From assembly GCA_934645125.1 (NCBI GenBank), contig CAKUDT010000061.1, positions 1 to 7,641 of the forward strand: a stretch of 7,641 bases of DNA. The letters run 5' to 3'. The DNA is from an uncultured Eggerthellaceae bacterium (GTDB lineage: Bacteria > Actinomycetota > Coriobacteriia > Coriobacteriales > Eggerthellaceae). Position numbers and translations under genes: made by a program. Positions 1 through 5,637 of the stretch are shown here, piece by piece. Each line of letters begins with the position of its first letter. Within the stretch, counting starts at the first letter, position 1. Below the pieces are notes generated by a model. That model had not been told where the DNA came from and searched no databases. It saw nothing but the letters and a program-made list of their open reading frames with translations.

Positions 1-19
1 CTCGGTCGGGCGAATTCCT

Positions 20-43
20 AAAAACGTGCCACTGGCACGTTTT
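20..43. terminator. Perfect hairpin, possible bidirectional terminator
   Basis: AAAACGTGCC (21-30) and GGCACGTTTT (34-43) are exact inverted repeats around a 3-base loop. Read on the minus strand the stem ends in five Ts (24-20); on the plus strand it ends in TTTTCTT. This is the form of a bidirectional rho-independent terminator. A loop of only three bases and the flanking GAATTCC words leave open that it is a dispersed palindromic repeat instead. Which gene it would terminate lies outside the window. Confidence 0.5.
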
Positions 44-65
44 CTTAACGGAATTCCACCTCATC

Positions 66-83
66 GGTTCGAATCCCTCTTCC
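66..83 (+). repeat. Displaced 3' fragment of tRNA-Ser (possible att remnant)
   Basis: These 18 bases are identical to the T-loop and 3' acceptor strand of the nearby tRNA-Ser(CGA), found there on the minus strand at 288-305. Identity stops sharply on both sides. Upstream, the 5' half of the T-stem is not complementary (ATCGG against CCCTC), so no functional tRNA can fold here. A tRNA 3' end without its body is the usual form of an attachment site left by a tRNA-targeting integrase. However, the copy is inverted, not direct, relative to the adjacent tRNA, so if it is an att site its partner is probably another tRNA-Ser copy to the left of the window. A decayed tRNA gene is the alternative. Confidence 0.4.
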
Positions 84-164
84 CCAAAGCAAAGACCACA
101 GGTCGCCCATGGAAAGACAGCGAGCGCGGGATTGGCGGAGCAGATAGGTGCGGCGGAGGGCCAA

Positions 165-180
165 GCGTATGTCCATACGC
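165..180. repeat. Short perfect inverted repeat GCGTATG-TC-CATACGC
   Basis: Two 7-base arms are exact reverse complements around a 2-base centre. It lies about 100 bases beyond the 3' end of tRNA-Ser(CGA) and beyond its terminator, so it does not belong to that transcript. There is no T-run beside it, so it is not a terminator. It could be a protein-binding dyad or chance; nothing nearby tells which. Confidence 0.35.
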
Positions 181-244
181 GCAGAGCCCGACGAGCGAAG
201 CGGCAAGCGCCTAGATGCCCACCTAGCCTGCGCGCAGCGGCAGC

Positions 245-273
245 AAAAAAGGTCGTTCGTTAGAACGACCTTT
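245..273 (-). terminator. Intrinsic terminator of tRNA-Ser(CGA)
   Basis: On the minus strand an 11-base arm (AAAGGTCGTTC and its complement GAACGACCTTT) folds around a 4-base loop and ends in a run of six Ts (250-245). It begins only about 8 bases after the encoded CCA end of the tRNA, so the precursor has a very short 3' trailer. The form is canonical for a rho-independent terminator. Confidence 0.85.
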
Positions 274-280
274 GATCACC

Positions 281-373
281 TGGCGGAGGAAGAGGGATTC
301 GAACCCTCGTTACCTGGATTACAGGTAAAACGGTTTTCGAGACCGCCGCATTCAACCACTCTGCCATCCCTCC
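281..373 (-). tRNA. tRNA-Ser (anticodon CGA)
   Basis: The minus strand folds into a complete class II tRNA. The acceptor GGAGGGA pairs with TTCCTCC (one G-T pair). The anticodon stem GCGGT/ACCGT encloses the loop CTCGAAA with anticodon CGA at 339-337, reading UCG codons. A long variable arm (TTACCTGTAA...CAGGTAA type) and the T-arm GAGGG-TTCGAAT-CCCTC follow. The discriminator base is G, and the CCA end is encoded at 283-281. The long variable arm and G73 are typical serine identity elements. No obvious strong promoter is visible between it and the upstream tRNA-Ser(GGA), and a terminator lies between the two. Confidence 0.95.
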
Positions 374-422
374 ATATTCAATTAGGTGCACCATTCGCAA
401 ACGCAGGCAGATGCGCGCCTAT

Positions 423-448
423 AAAAAATCCCCCGTAAACTTGGGGGA
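423..448 (-). terminator. Intrinsic terminator of tRNA-Ser(GGA)
   Basis: On the minus strand TCCCCC (448-443) and GGGGGA (434-429) pair around an 8-base loop and are followed by six Ts (428-423). It starts 14 bases after the CCA end of tRNA-Ser(GGA). Its position between the two tRNA genes suggests that the second tRNA either has its own promoter or depends on read-through. Confidence 0.8.
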
Positions 449-461
449 CGGAGTAAACAAA

Positions 462-553
462 TGGCGGAGAGATGGGGATTCGAACCCCAGATACGCTTTT
501 GGCGCATACACGATTTCCAATCGTGCTCCTTCGGCCAGCTCGGACATCTCTCC
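462..553 (-). tRNA. tRNA-Ser (anticodon GGA)
   Basis: The minus strand gives a class II tRNA. Acceptor GGAGAGA pairs perfectly with TCTCTCC. The anticodon stem CACGA/TCGTG encloses TTGGAAA with anticodon GGA at 518-516, reading UCC and UCU codons. The variable arm is built on TATGCGCCAAAAGCGTA, and the T-arm is TGGGG-TTCGAAT-CCCCA. The discriminator is G and CCA is encoded at 464-462. It shares acceptor and discriminator features with the tRNA-Ser(CGA) 90 bases downstream; the two isoacceptors form a small serine cluster. Confidence 0.95.
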
Positions 554-599
554 GTTCGCCAAATATCGCACAATGCTATTTGCATCGTAGCGAGGAAAG

Positions 600-628
600 A
601 GTATAACTCAGAAAGCGAAGAGCCGCAA
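600..628 (-). promoter_or_regulatory. Putative promoter of tRNA-Ser(GGA)
   Basis: On the minus strand TTGCGG (628-623) and TATACT (605-600) are separated by 17 bases, which is ideal sigma-70 spacing. The -10 box has one mismatch to TATAAT; the -35 keeps the TTG. Transcription would begin near 593 and give a leader of about 40 bases before the tRNA. The -35 element lies inside one arm of the hairpin following prsA. Inferred from sequence only. Confidence 0.35.
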
Positions 629-651
629 ACATTTTTTTTGCTTGCGGCTCT
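619..651 (-). terminator. Hairpin after prsA, possible terminator
   Basis: AGAGCCGCAA (619-628) and TTGCGGCTCT (642-651) are exact inverted repeats, a 10-bp GC-containing stem with a 13-base loop, placed 24 bases after the prsA stop. Neither side has a following T-run; the only T/A run lies in the loop. It is well placed to end prsA transcription, but it lacks the U-tract, so it may act as a weak terminator or as an mRNA 3'-end stabiliser. Confidence 0.5.
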
Positions 652-674
652 AAAAATATCAAAATCAGACGTTT

Positions 675-1820
675 TTACTTCTCGGAAGTATCAGAAGCCG
701 CGGAATCACCGGCTTCTTCGCTTGCTGCATCGGTACTTGCGCTCGTATCCGTTGCGGAAGAGTCGCTCGAAGCCGAAGATGACTTCGTAGTAGCAGCAGT
801 CATATCAACATCGTACGGCAGGCCCTTCGGCATGTCGTTGATCTTCACGTCAACGGTGGTGCGGTAACCATTCAGCCAAACAGAGAACGCAGTCGAAGTG
901 GACGTGGAAGAAGAGCTGGTGGTGGTTGCCAGCTGCTTGAAGTACGTCTGGAACGCCTCGGGCAAATCCGACAGCGACTTCACGCTGTCAGCAGCGGGCA
1001 TGACTTCCGTGCACTTGATAATGTGATATCCAAACTGGCTCTTAACCAGCTCGCTTACCTGGCCCAACTCCAAACCGTCAAGCGCGGTCTGGTACTCGGA
1101 AACAAAGCTGGTCAGCAAATCCCAACCTACATCGCCGCCGTTAGCAGCAGATGAAGTATCTTTCGAATATTGAGAAGCCGCATCTGCGAAATCTAACGTG
1201 CCGTTGTTGATCTTCTCAAGCACTTCCTTCGCGGTTTCCTCATCGCTTGCGTCAAACAGAATATGCGAAGAACGCTTTGCTTTCTCGAAGTACTTCAGAT
1301 TATCCTGCGCAACGGCAAAAACCTGCTCATCAGTAGGGTCATCGGAAACAGCAAAACTCTCCGAAAGCTGCTTATTCAGAAGCGCATACTCAATGTTTTC
1401 GCGATATTTTTCCTCGGTCAGACCAGCATTCGTCAAAGCAGTCTGCCAGGCGGTGTCATCGCTGTAGTTCGATTTCATCTGATTAACGTACTCATCAATG
1501 GTCGCAGAATCAATCGACATACCCTTTTCTTGAGCAGCAAGCAAGACAAGCTCGCGGTTTACAAACATATCAATGATGTTCTCGCGGAACGATTCGGGCG
1601 TCATGCCGTACATGGACAGAACCATAGCGAAATTGCTGTCGTCATCAAGCCCTTGTGACGTGCGGTAATTCGTGATGTAATCCGTAATAGTTTGTTCCGA
1701 AATCTTCTTCGTTCCAACCGTTGCCGCGACCGATTCGCCGCTGCAGGCAGTTAAGCCGCACAAAAGCGACGCAGAAAGCGCCACCGTGCAAGCTGCCGCC
1801 GCAAAAGCTTTAAGTTTCAT
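675..1820 (-). CDS. prsA: PrsA/SurA-like peptidyl-prolyl isomerase lipoprotein
   Basis: This 381-residue exported foldase catalyses prolyl cis-trans isomerisation and helps secreted proteins fold on the outer face of the membrane. Residues 1-25 form a lipoprotein signal peptide with a lipobox LTAC and Cys26 as the lipidated residue. Residues about 37-180 are a helical SurA_N-like chaperone region. Residues about 183-273 are a parvulin domain, with SSHILF (184-189), LDFADAASQYS (209-219), GGDVGW (228-233) and FGYHIIK (263-269). The Ser/Thr tract at 299-310 and the tail from about 341 (Ser, Ala, Thr, Asp) are low-complexity and probably disordered; such a tail is unusual for PrsA. The start has an AAAGGG ribosome site four bases upstream. 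It is separated from typA by a terminator and is probably monocistronic. Family assignment is secure; the symbol follows the Gram-positive lipoprotein type. Confidence 0.88.
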   Translation of the reverse strand: MKLKAFAAAACTVALSASLLCGLTACSGESVAATVGTKKISEQTITDYITNYRTSQGLDDDSNFAMVLSMYGMTPESFRENIIDMFVNRELVLLAAQEKGMSIDSATIDEYVNQMKSNYSDDTAWQTALTNAGLTEEKYRENIEYALLNKQLSESFAVSDDPTDEQVFAVAQDNLKYFEKAKRSSHILFDASDEETAKEVLEKINNGTLDFADAASQYSKDTSSAANGGDVGWDLLTSFVSEYQTALDGLELGQVSELVKSQFGYHIIKCTEVMPAADSVKSLSDLPEAFQTYFKQLATTTSSSSTSTSTAFSVWLNGYRTTVDVKINDMPKGLPYDVDMTAATTKSSSASSDSSATDTSASTDAASEEAGDSAASDTSEK

Positions 1821-2247
1821 AATTCCCTTTCGCGTTATTCCTACCTGTTCTGTTGACTAAGAGCAGGCTTACAGCTAATTTCTCATTTTTGCACTCTTTT
1901 TACGCGCGCGCGGAACATACACGATTTGACCATACAAAACTAAGAATAGCCAATCGTAACGAAGGGACCTGCAGCAGGAGCAGATAAAAGCATAAGCAAG
2001 CGAAGCGATATCGGAAAAGACAGGCAAAGAAACCGGGGCGGCGTCCAAGCCGCGAGCGACAACAGCGAAACAACACGGGAAGGGGCAACGAAAAACGGGA
2101 CAACACCTTTCGGTACCATCCCGTTTTGCCTTACTTCTTTAGCTCGCAGCGTTCACGATACAACGGAAACGCAGCCGTCTCACATACTGTATCGCAATGA
2201 CCGCTCGAAGGCGAACAAAAACTACACCCCAACCAGCAGATATGCTT
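1821..2247. other. Spacer between typA and prsA
   Basis: This 427-base interval has no supported gene. A frame of 68 codons on the minus strand (1900-2106) is rich in Arg, Cys and Phe, has no clear ribosome site and looks spurious. The part next to prsA should hold the prsA promoter, but I see no convincing -35/-10 pair. It includes a 10-base alternating CG tract (1903-1912). Positions about 1960-2090 are strongly purine-rich on the plus strand. The typA terminator lies at 2091-2127. A larger imperfect stem, CGATACA with TGTATCG (2156-2162 and 2188-2194) plus an inner ACGG/CCGT pair, lies in the typA 3' untranslated region. Confidence 0.6.
2091..2127 (-). terminator. Terminator downstream of typA
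   Basis: AAAACGGGA (2092-2100) pairs with TCCCGTTTT (2119-2127). The 18-base interior can add a further ACC-TTTC-GGT stem. On the minus strand the structure ends in five Ts, fitting a rho-independent terminator for typA with a 3' untranslated region of about 120 bases. The opposite reading also ends in four Ts, so it may work in both directions. Confidence 0.7.
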
Positions 2248-4083
2248 TTACTGCAACTTGCCGTTTGCCTGCTTCTTGCGATCAACCGCAGACAGCAAGC
2301 GCTTGCGCATGCGAATGCTCTTCGGCGTGACTTCCACCAGCTCATCGTCTTGAATGTACTCAAGCGCTTCTTCCAGCGTGAACACAATCGGCGGCGTAAG
2401 CTGGATAGCCTTGTCAGCGGTCGAAGAACGCTGGTTGCCCAACTGCTTCGCTTTCTCCACGTTTACCACCATGTCCGACTCGTGCGCATTCTCACCCACC
2501 AGCATGCCTTCGTAGCAAGGATCGCCCGGCGCCACGAACATGCGGCCACGCTGCTGCAGCGTATCCAGAGCGTAAGCAACTGCCTTGCCCGTGCTCATGG
2601 AAATCATGGAGCCATTCTTGCGACCAGGCATTTCGCCGGTGTAGGGGCCGTACTCGAAGAAGTGGTGGAACAGCTGAGCTTCACCGTGCGTTGCATTCAA
2701 GATGCGCGTTTTCAGACCCATGGTGCCACGGGAAGGAATCTTGAACGTAAGGTGCGTCATGGCATCGTCGGAAGACATATCCTCCATGATACCGCCCGCG
2801 TTGCCCATAACTTCAATGGCCTTACCAGCGTAATCGTTGGGAACATCCACCGTTGCTTCTTCGATAGGCTCAAGTTTCGTTCCGTCTGCTGCCGCCTTAT
2901 AGACAACCTGCGGACGACCAACCTGGAATTCAAAGCCTTCGCGGCGCATGGTTTCCATCAGAACGGACAGATGTAAAACGCCACGGCCCGCAACTTCAAC
3001 GCCCGAACCTTCGTCCAGCGGCGTAATGCGCATGGAAATGTTGCTTTCCTTTTCGCGCATCAGACGCTCGTTCAACTGGCGCGCGCCCACAATTTCGCCT
3101 TCGCGACCAACCAAGGGGCTGGTAGAAGCCTCGAACACAATGGACATCGTGGGTTCTTCCACAGAAATCGGCGCAAGCTTAACGGGGTTTTCACGGTCGG
3201 TGATGATGTCGCCAATGTCAGCATCTTCAATGCCGATAACGGCAACAATGTCGCCCGCTTCTGCTTGAAGAACTTCCGTTTTGCCCAGGTTCTCAAAAAC
3301 GTGAACCTTGCGAATGGTTGCGTTGTAGCTGCTCAAGCCATCGTTCTTTACAACCAGAACCTGCTCTTTTTCATGCAAGATGCCGCTATGCAAACGGCCA
3401 ACGCCAATGCGGCCTTCGTAGCTGCTGTGATCAACCGTGCAGATCTGCAAAGCCACCGGACCCTCAAGGTCAACATCGGGGCACGGAATCTCTTTCAGAA
3501 TGGTATCCAGCAGCGGAATCATATCCATGTTGCCGTCGTTGTAATCGTAGCGAGAATAACCGTTCACGGCGGATGCATAAATCACGGGGAAGTCCAGCTG
3601 TTCATCGGTAGCGCCCAGCTCCATCATGAGCTCGAACACCTTGTCAATAGCGGCATCGGGGTCGGCGTTGGGGCGGTCGATCTTGTTCACCACCACCACA
3701 ATGCGCAAATTGTTCGCCAGCGCATGGCTCAGCACGAAACGCGTCTGCGGTTTGGGGCCTTCATAAGCGTCAACAATCAGCAGAGCGCCGTCGGCCATGT
3801 TCAAAACGCGCTCAACCTCGCCACCGAAGTCAGCATGGCCCGGCGTGTCGATGACGTTAATCTTTACGCCCTTGTAATTAATGGAAATGTTCTTCGAAAG
3901 AATCGTGATGCCGCGCTCGCGTTCCTGATCGTTGCTGTCCAGCACGCGGTCTTCCACCTGCTGATTTGCGCGGAATACGTGGGCGGCCTTCAGCAGCTGG
4001 TCAACCAGCGTAGTTTTGCCGTGGTCAACATGCGCGATAATTGCCACGTTACGAATATTTTCTTGTTTCACTCTATGCTCCAT
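2248..4083 (-). CDS. typA: Ribosome-associated GTPase TypA/BipA
   Basis: A 611-residue translational GTPase of the EF-G/LepA superfamily, of full family length. Members bind the 70S ribosome and assist large-subunit assembly and stress or low-temperature growth. The G domain shows G1 AHVDHGKT (17-24), the switch I motif RGITI (57-61), G3 DTPGHADF (79-86) and G4 NKID (133-136). Domain II, an EF-G domain III-like segment around residues 305-390 and a domain V-like segment follow. The BipA-specific C-terminal domain includes ISMSTGKAVAYAL (about 495-507), GRMFV and DDELVEVTPKSIRMRKR near the end. The start is the first Met before the conserved IRNVAIIAHVDHGK; the ribosome site is weak (AGGT about 11 bases upstream). 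The upstream untranslated region carries a palindromic AAACGTTT pair. No missing key residue is seen. Confidence 0.97.
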   Translation of the reverse strand: MEHRVKQENIRNVAIIAHVDHGKTTLVDQLLKAAHVFRANQQVEDRVLDSNDQERERGITILSKNISINYKGVKINVIDTPGHADFGGEVERVLNMADGALLIVDAYEGPKPQTRFVLSHALANNLRIVVVVNKIDRPNADPDAAIDKVFELMMELGATDEQLDFPVIYASAVNGYSRYDYNDGNMDMIPLLDTILKEIPCPDVDLEGPVALQICTVDHSSYEGRIGVGRLHSGILHEKEQVLVVKNDGLSSYNATIRKVHVFENLGKTEVLQAEAGDIVAVIGIEDADIGDIITDRENPVKLAPISVEEPTMSIVFEASTSPLVGREGEIVGARQLNERLMREKESNISMRITPLDEGSGVEVAGRGVLHLSVLMETMRREGFEFQVGRPQVVYKAAADGTKLEPIEEATVDVPNDYAGKAIEVMGNAGGIMEDMSSDDAMTHLTFKIPSRGTMGLKTRILNATHGEAQLFHHFFEYGPYTGEMPGRKNGSMISMSTGKAVAYALDTLQQRGRMFVAPGDPCYEGMLVGENAHESDMVVNVEKAKQLGNQRSSTADKAIQLTPPIVFTLEEALEYIQDDELVEVTPKSIRMRKRLLSAVDRKKQANGKLQ

Positions 4084-4084
4084 A

Positions 4085-4119
4085 TAAACGTTTAACCTGT
4101 ATCTAAAGACAAACGTTTA
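4085..4119. promoter_or_regulatory. Paired AAACGTTT palindromes upstream of typA
   Basis: TAAACGTTTA (4085-4094) is a perfect 10-base palindrome, and AAACGTTTA repeats at 4111-4119, the two copies being 25 bases apart. An AT-rich palindrome with a central CG is the general form of operators of LacI-family repressors. The first copy touches the typA start codon and would cover its ribosome site region, so binding, or pairing of the two copies in the mRNA, could affect typA expression. No cognate regulator is in the window; the role is inference. Confidence 0.4.
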
Positions 4120-4330
4120 TGATACCACCATTTGTGCAGGTAGACAGAGTTTTTACAAAGGCGACACAGACATTGTGTTTTGCCTCAAACGCAAATACCG
4201 AAGCAAACACACACGCAGCTCCGCATTCAAGCACGGTATTGAAATGCACCGATGAAATGCATTGCAGAACATTCGCGCGAATCTTACCGAACGCTCCGTT
4301 TTGCAGTTTTGCAGCCATCTGCTTATCGCC

Positions 4331-4360
4331 TGCAGCCCACCACGCGCAAATAGCTATACT
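4331..4360 (+). promoter_or_regulatory. Putative ltaE promoter
   Basis: TATACT at 4355-4360 has one mismatch to the sigma-70 -10 consensus and lies 40 bases before the ltaE start, giving a leader of about 34 bases. The best -35 candidate is TGCAGC at 4331-4336 with an 18-base spacer, which is poor, so an activator or a different -35 may be used. Confidence 0.35.
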
Positions 4361-4388
4361 GACGAAGGGACAAACGAAGATCGAAGAA

Positions 4389-4395
4389 GAGAAGG
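4389..4395 (+). promoter_or_regulatory. Ribosome binding site fixing the ltaE start
   Basis: AGAAGGA precedes the ATG at 4401 by five bases. Upstream in-frame Met codons, the farthest at 4119, have no such site. This decides for the 344-residue protein over a 438-residue form. Confidence 0.7.
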
Positions 4396-4400
4396 ACCTT

Positions 4401-5435
4401 ATGATTCGATTCAACAACGATTACAACCGCTCCTGCCACCCCGCTATTCTGAAGGCGCTGGAACAAAGCTGGAGCGAAAGCTACGATGGCTACGGGCTGG
4501 ACACGTGGTGCGAACGCGCGTCTACGCTGATAAAGCAGCATTTGAACTGCGATAACGCACAGGTTCACTTTGTGGTAGGCGGAACTCAAGCAAACTATGT
4601 TGGCATCGATTTCATGCTGCGTCCTTGGGAAGGCGTAATATGCGCCGATACCGGTCACATCAACGTTCACGAAACGGGTGCTGTGGAGCACATCGGCCAC
4701 AAGTGTCTTCCACTTCCAAACGAAAACGGAAAAATCACTGCTGCCCAAATTGACGAAGCGGCCACGCTTTACGAGGAAAGCGACATTTCTGAGCACATGG
4801 TAACGCCGCGCATGGTATACATTTCGCAGTCCACGGAGCTGGGAACACTTTATTCCAAGGAAGAGCTGTTCGCCATTCACGACGTTTGCAAGAGGCACAA
4901 CTTGTATCTTTTCCTTGATGGCGCGCGCCTGGGCTACGCCTTGGCAGCAACGAAAGGCAGCCTGAGCTTGGCCGATATTGCGCATGTCGCCGATATGTTC
5001 ACCATTGGTGGCACGAAATGCGGTGCCTTGTTCGGCGAAGCGATCGTTATCACGAACCCGGTGCTGCAGAGCAATTATCGCAGCGCTATGAAACAAAACG
5101 GCGCTATGTTGGCAAAAGGCTGGCTTCTTGGCATTCAGTTCGCCACGCTTTTCGAAGACGACCTGTATTTCAAGATTACCGAACAGGCAATTGACCAGGC
5201 TCTTCGTATTCGTGATGCATTTGCAGAAAAAGGCATTGCGCAGTTTGTCGAATCTCCCACGAATCAGCAGTTCTTTATCTTGACCGATGCCCACATGCGC
5301 GCGCTTGAACAAGACTTCGTGTTTATGTTCGATCATGCAGAAGGTCCTGATCAAAACGTTTGCCGTTTCTGCACGTCATGGGCAAATACCGATGAAGAAA
5401 TCGATGCCCTGGTAAACGCGATTGCGCAGCTCTAA
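4401..5435 (+). CDS. ltaE: Low-specificity L-threonine aldolase family protein
   Basis: A 344-residue cytosolic PLP-dependent enzyme of the beta-eliminating lyase (fold type I) family. It cleaves L-threonine or L-allo-threonine to glycine and acetaldehyde. VVGGTQAN (58-65) is the cofactor phosphate-binding turn. ADTGHINVHETGA (82-94) contains the conserved His that stacks on the PLP ring. FLDGARLGYAL (171-181) carries the Asp (173) that contacts the pyridine nitrogen. TIGGTKCGALFGEA (201-214) carries the Schiff-base Lys206. The C-terminal small domain ends in a short helix. The start was chosen because AGAAGGA lies a few bases before this ATG and the protein then begins where family members begin. 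It is alone on the plus strand, with its own promoter and a terminator shared with the convergent amidase gene. Exact substrate preference cannot be read from sequence. Confidence 0.93.
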   Translation: MIRFNNDYNRSCHPAILKALEQSWSESYDGYGLDTWCERASTLIKQHLNCDNAQVHFVVGGTQANYVGIDFMLRPWEGVICADTGHINVHETGAVEHIGHKCLPLPNENGKITAAQIDEAATLYEESDISEHMVTPRMVYISQSTELGTLYSKEELFAIHDVCKRHNLYLFLDGARLGYALAATKGSLSLADIAHVADMFTIGGTKCGALFGEAIVITNPVLQSNYRSAMKQNGAMLAKGWLLGIQFATLFEDDLYFKITEQAIDQALRIRDAFAEKGIAQFVESPTNQQFFILTDAHMRALEQDFVFMFDHAEGPDQNVCRFCTSWANTDEEIDALVNAIAQL

Positions 5436-5538
5436 TGTTAAAAAGTGACGGGGTCTTTTTCACCTTTCGCTTTTTGTTGCCTCCGCCTTCGACTTCGCTT
5501 TCCCTTCGCTTTCGCGATTGCCTTCATACCTACCCATG

Positions 5539-5577
5539 AAAAAGGTGGCCGGGAATCTTCTTCCCAGCCACCTTTTT
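5539..5577. terminator. Strong bidirectional terminator between ltaE and the amidase gene
   Basis: AAAAAGGTGGC (5539-5549) pairs exactly with GCCACCTTTTT (5567-5577). After one mismatch GGGAA (5551-5555) pairs with TTCCC (5561-5565) around a TCTTC loop. Both strands end in five Ts. It ends ltaE from the left and the amidase operon from the right, about 60 bases past the amidase stop. The 100 bases before it, just after ltaE, are pyrimidine-rich with repeated TTCGCTTT words and a weak GTGA/TCAC hairpin at 5445-5463. Confidence 0.85.
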
Positions 5578-5637
5578 GTAGCATTTGATACCGAAGAACC
5601 TAGGCGCGAAACCTTACAGCGCAGGCGTCAAAACCGC

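Larger units (their letters stand above)
1..244. other. Non-coding left edge with tRNA-like scar and palindromes
   Basis: I find no convincing gene here. Short open frames exist but lack a ribosome binding site and resemble no family I know. The stretch holds a perfect hairpin at 20-43 lying between two GAATTCC words (12-18 and 51-57), an 18-base fragment of a serine tRNA T-arm and acceptor strand on the plus strand (66-83), and a 7-bp-stem palindrome at 165-180. From about 120 on it is GC-rich and purine-rich on the plus strand. The combination looks like the edge of something integrated or rearranged lying to the left of the window, but no integrase or phage gene is visible. Confidence 0.5.
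4084..4400. other. Divergent intergenic region typA/ltaE
   Basis: This 317-base region separates two genes read outward. It must hold both promoters. Next to typA are two AAACGTTT palindromes (4085-4094 and 4111-4119). Next to ltaE is a TATACT box (4355-4360). The reading frame of ltaE is open back to 4119, but the predicted protein there has no family resemblance, so I treat it as non-coding. No RNA gene or riboswitch is recognised. Confidence 0.55.

Noticed and set aside
62..86. A complete plus-strand tRNA or tmRNA end at the left edge
   Set aside because: Three of five T-stem pairs fail and no matching 5' acceptor or anticodon arm is seen in the bases available, so only a fragment is supported.
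148..585. Open frames crossing the two tRNA genes on both strands
   Set aside because: They read through folded tRNA genes and terminators and encode typical tRNA-shadow peptides such as EEEGFEPSLPG.
1900..2106. 68-codon minus-strand frame in the typA-prsA spacer
   Set aside because: Arg/Cys/Phe-rich product, no clear ribosome site, and it begins inside the region just after the typA terminator; probably chance.
2197..4095. Plus-strand open frames of up to 276 codons opposite typA
   Set aside because: typA is certain on the minus strand; the opposite frames show no domains.
4119..4400. 94-codon N-terminal extension of the threonine aldolase
   Set aside because: The extension has no family similarity and no ribosome site, it would remove the promoter region, and the ATG at 4401 has a good AGAAGGA site and the usual family N-terminus.
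4323..5354. Long minus-strand open frame (343 codons) opposite ltaE
   Set aside because: It is antisense to a gene with clear catalytic motifs, has no recognisable domain, and such frames arise from codon bias.
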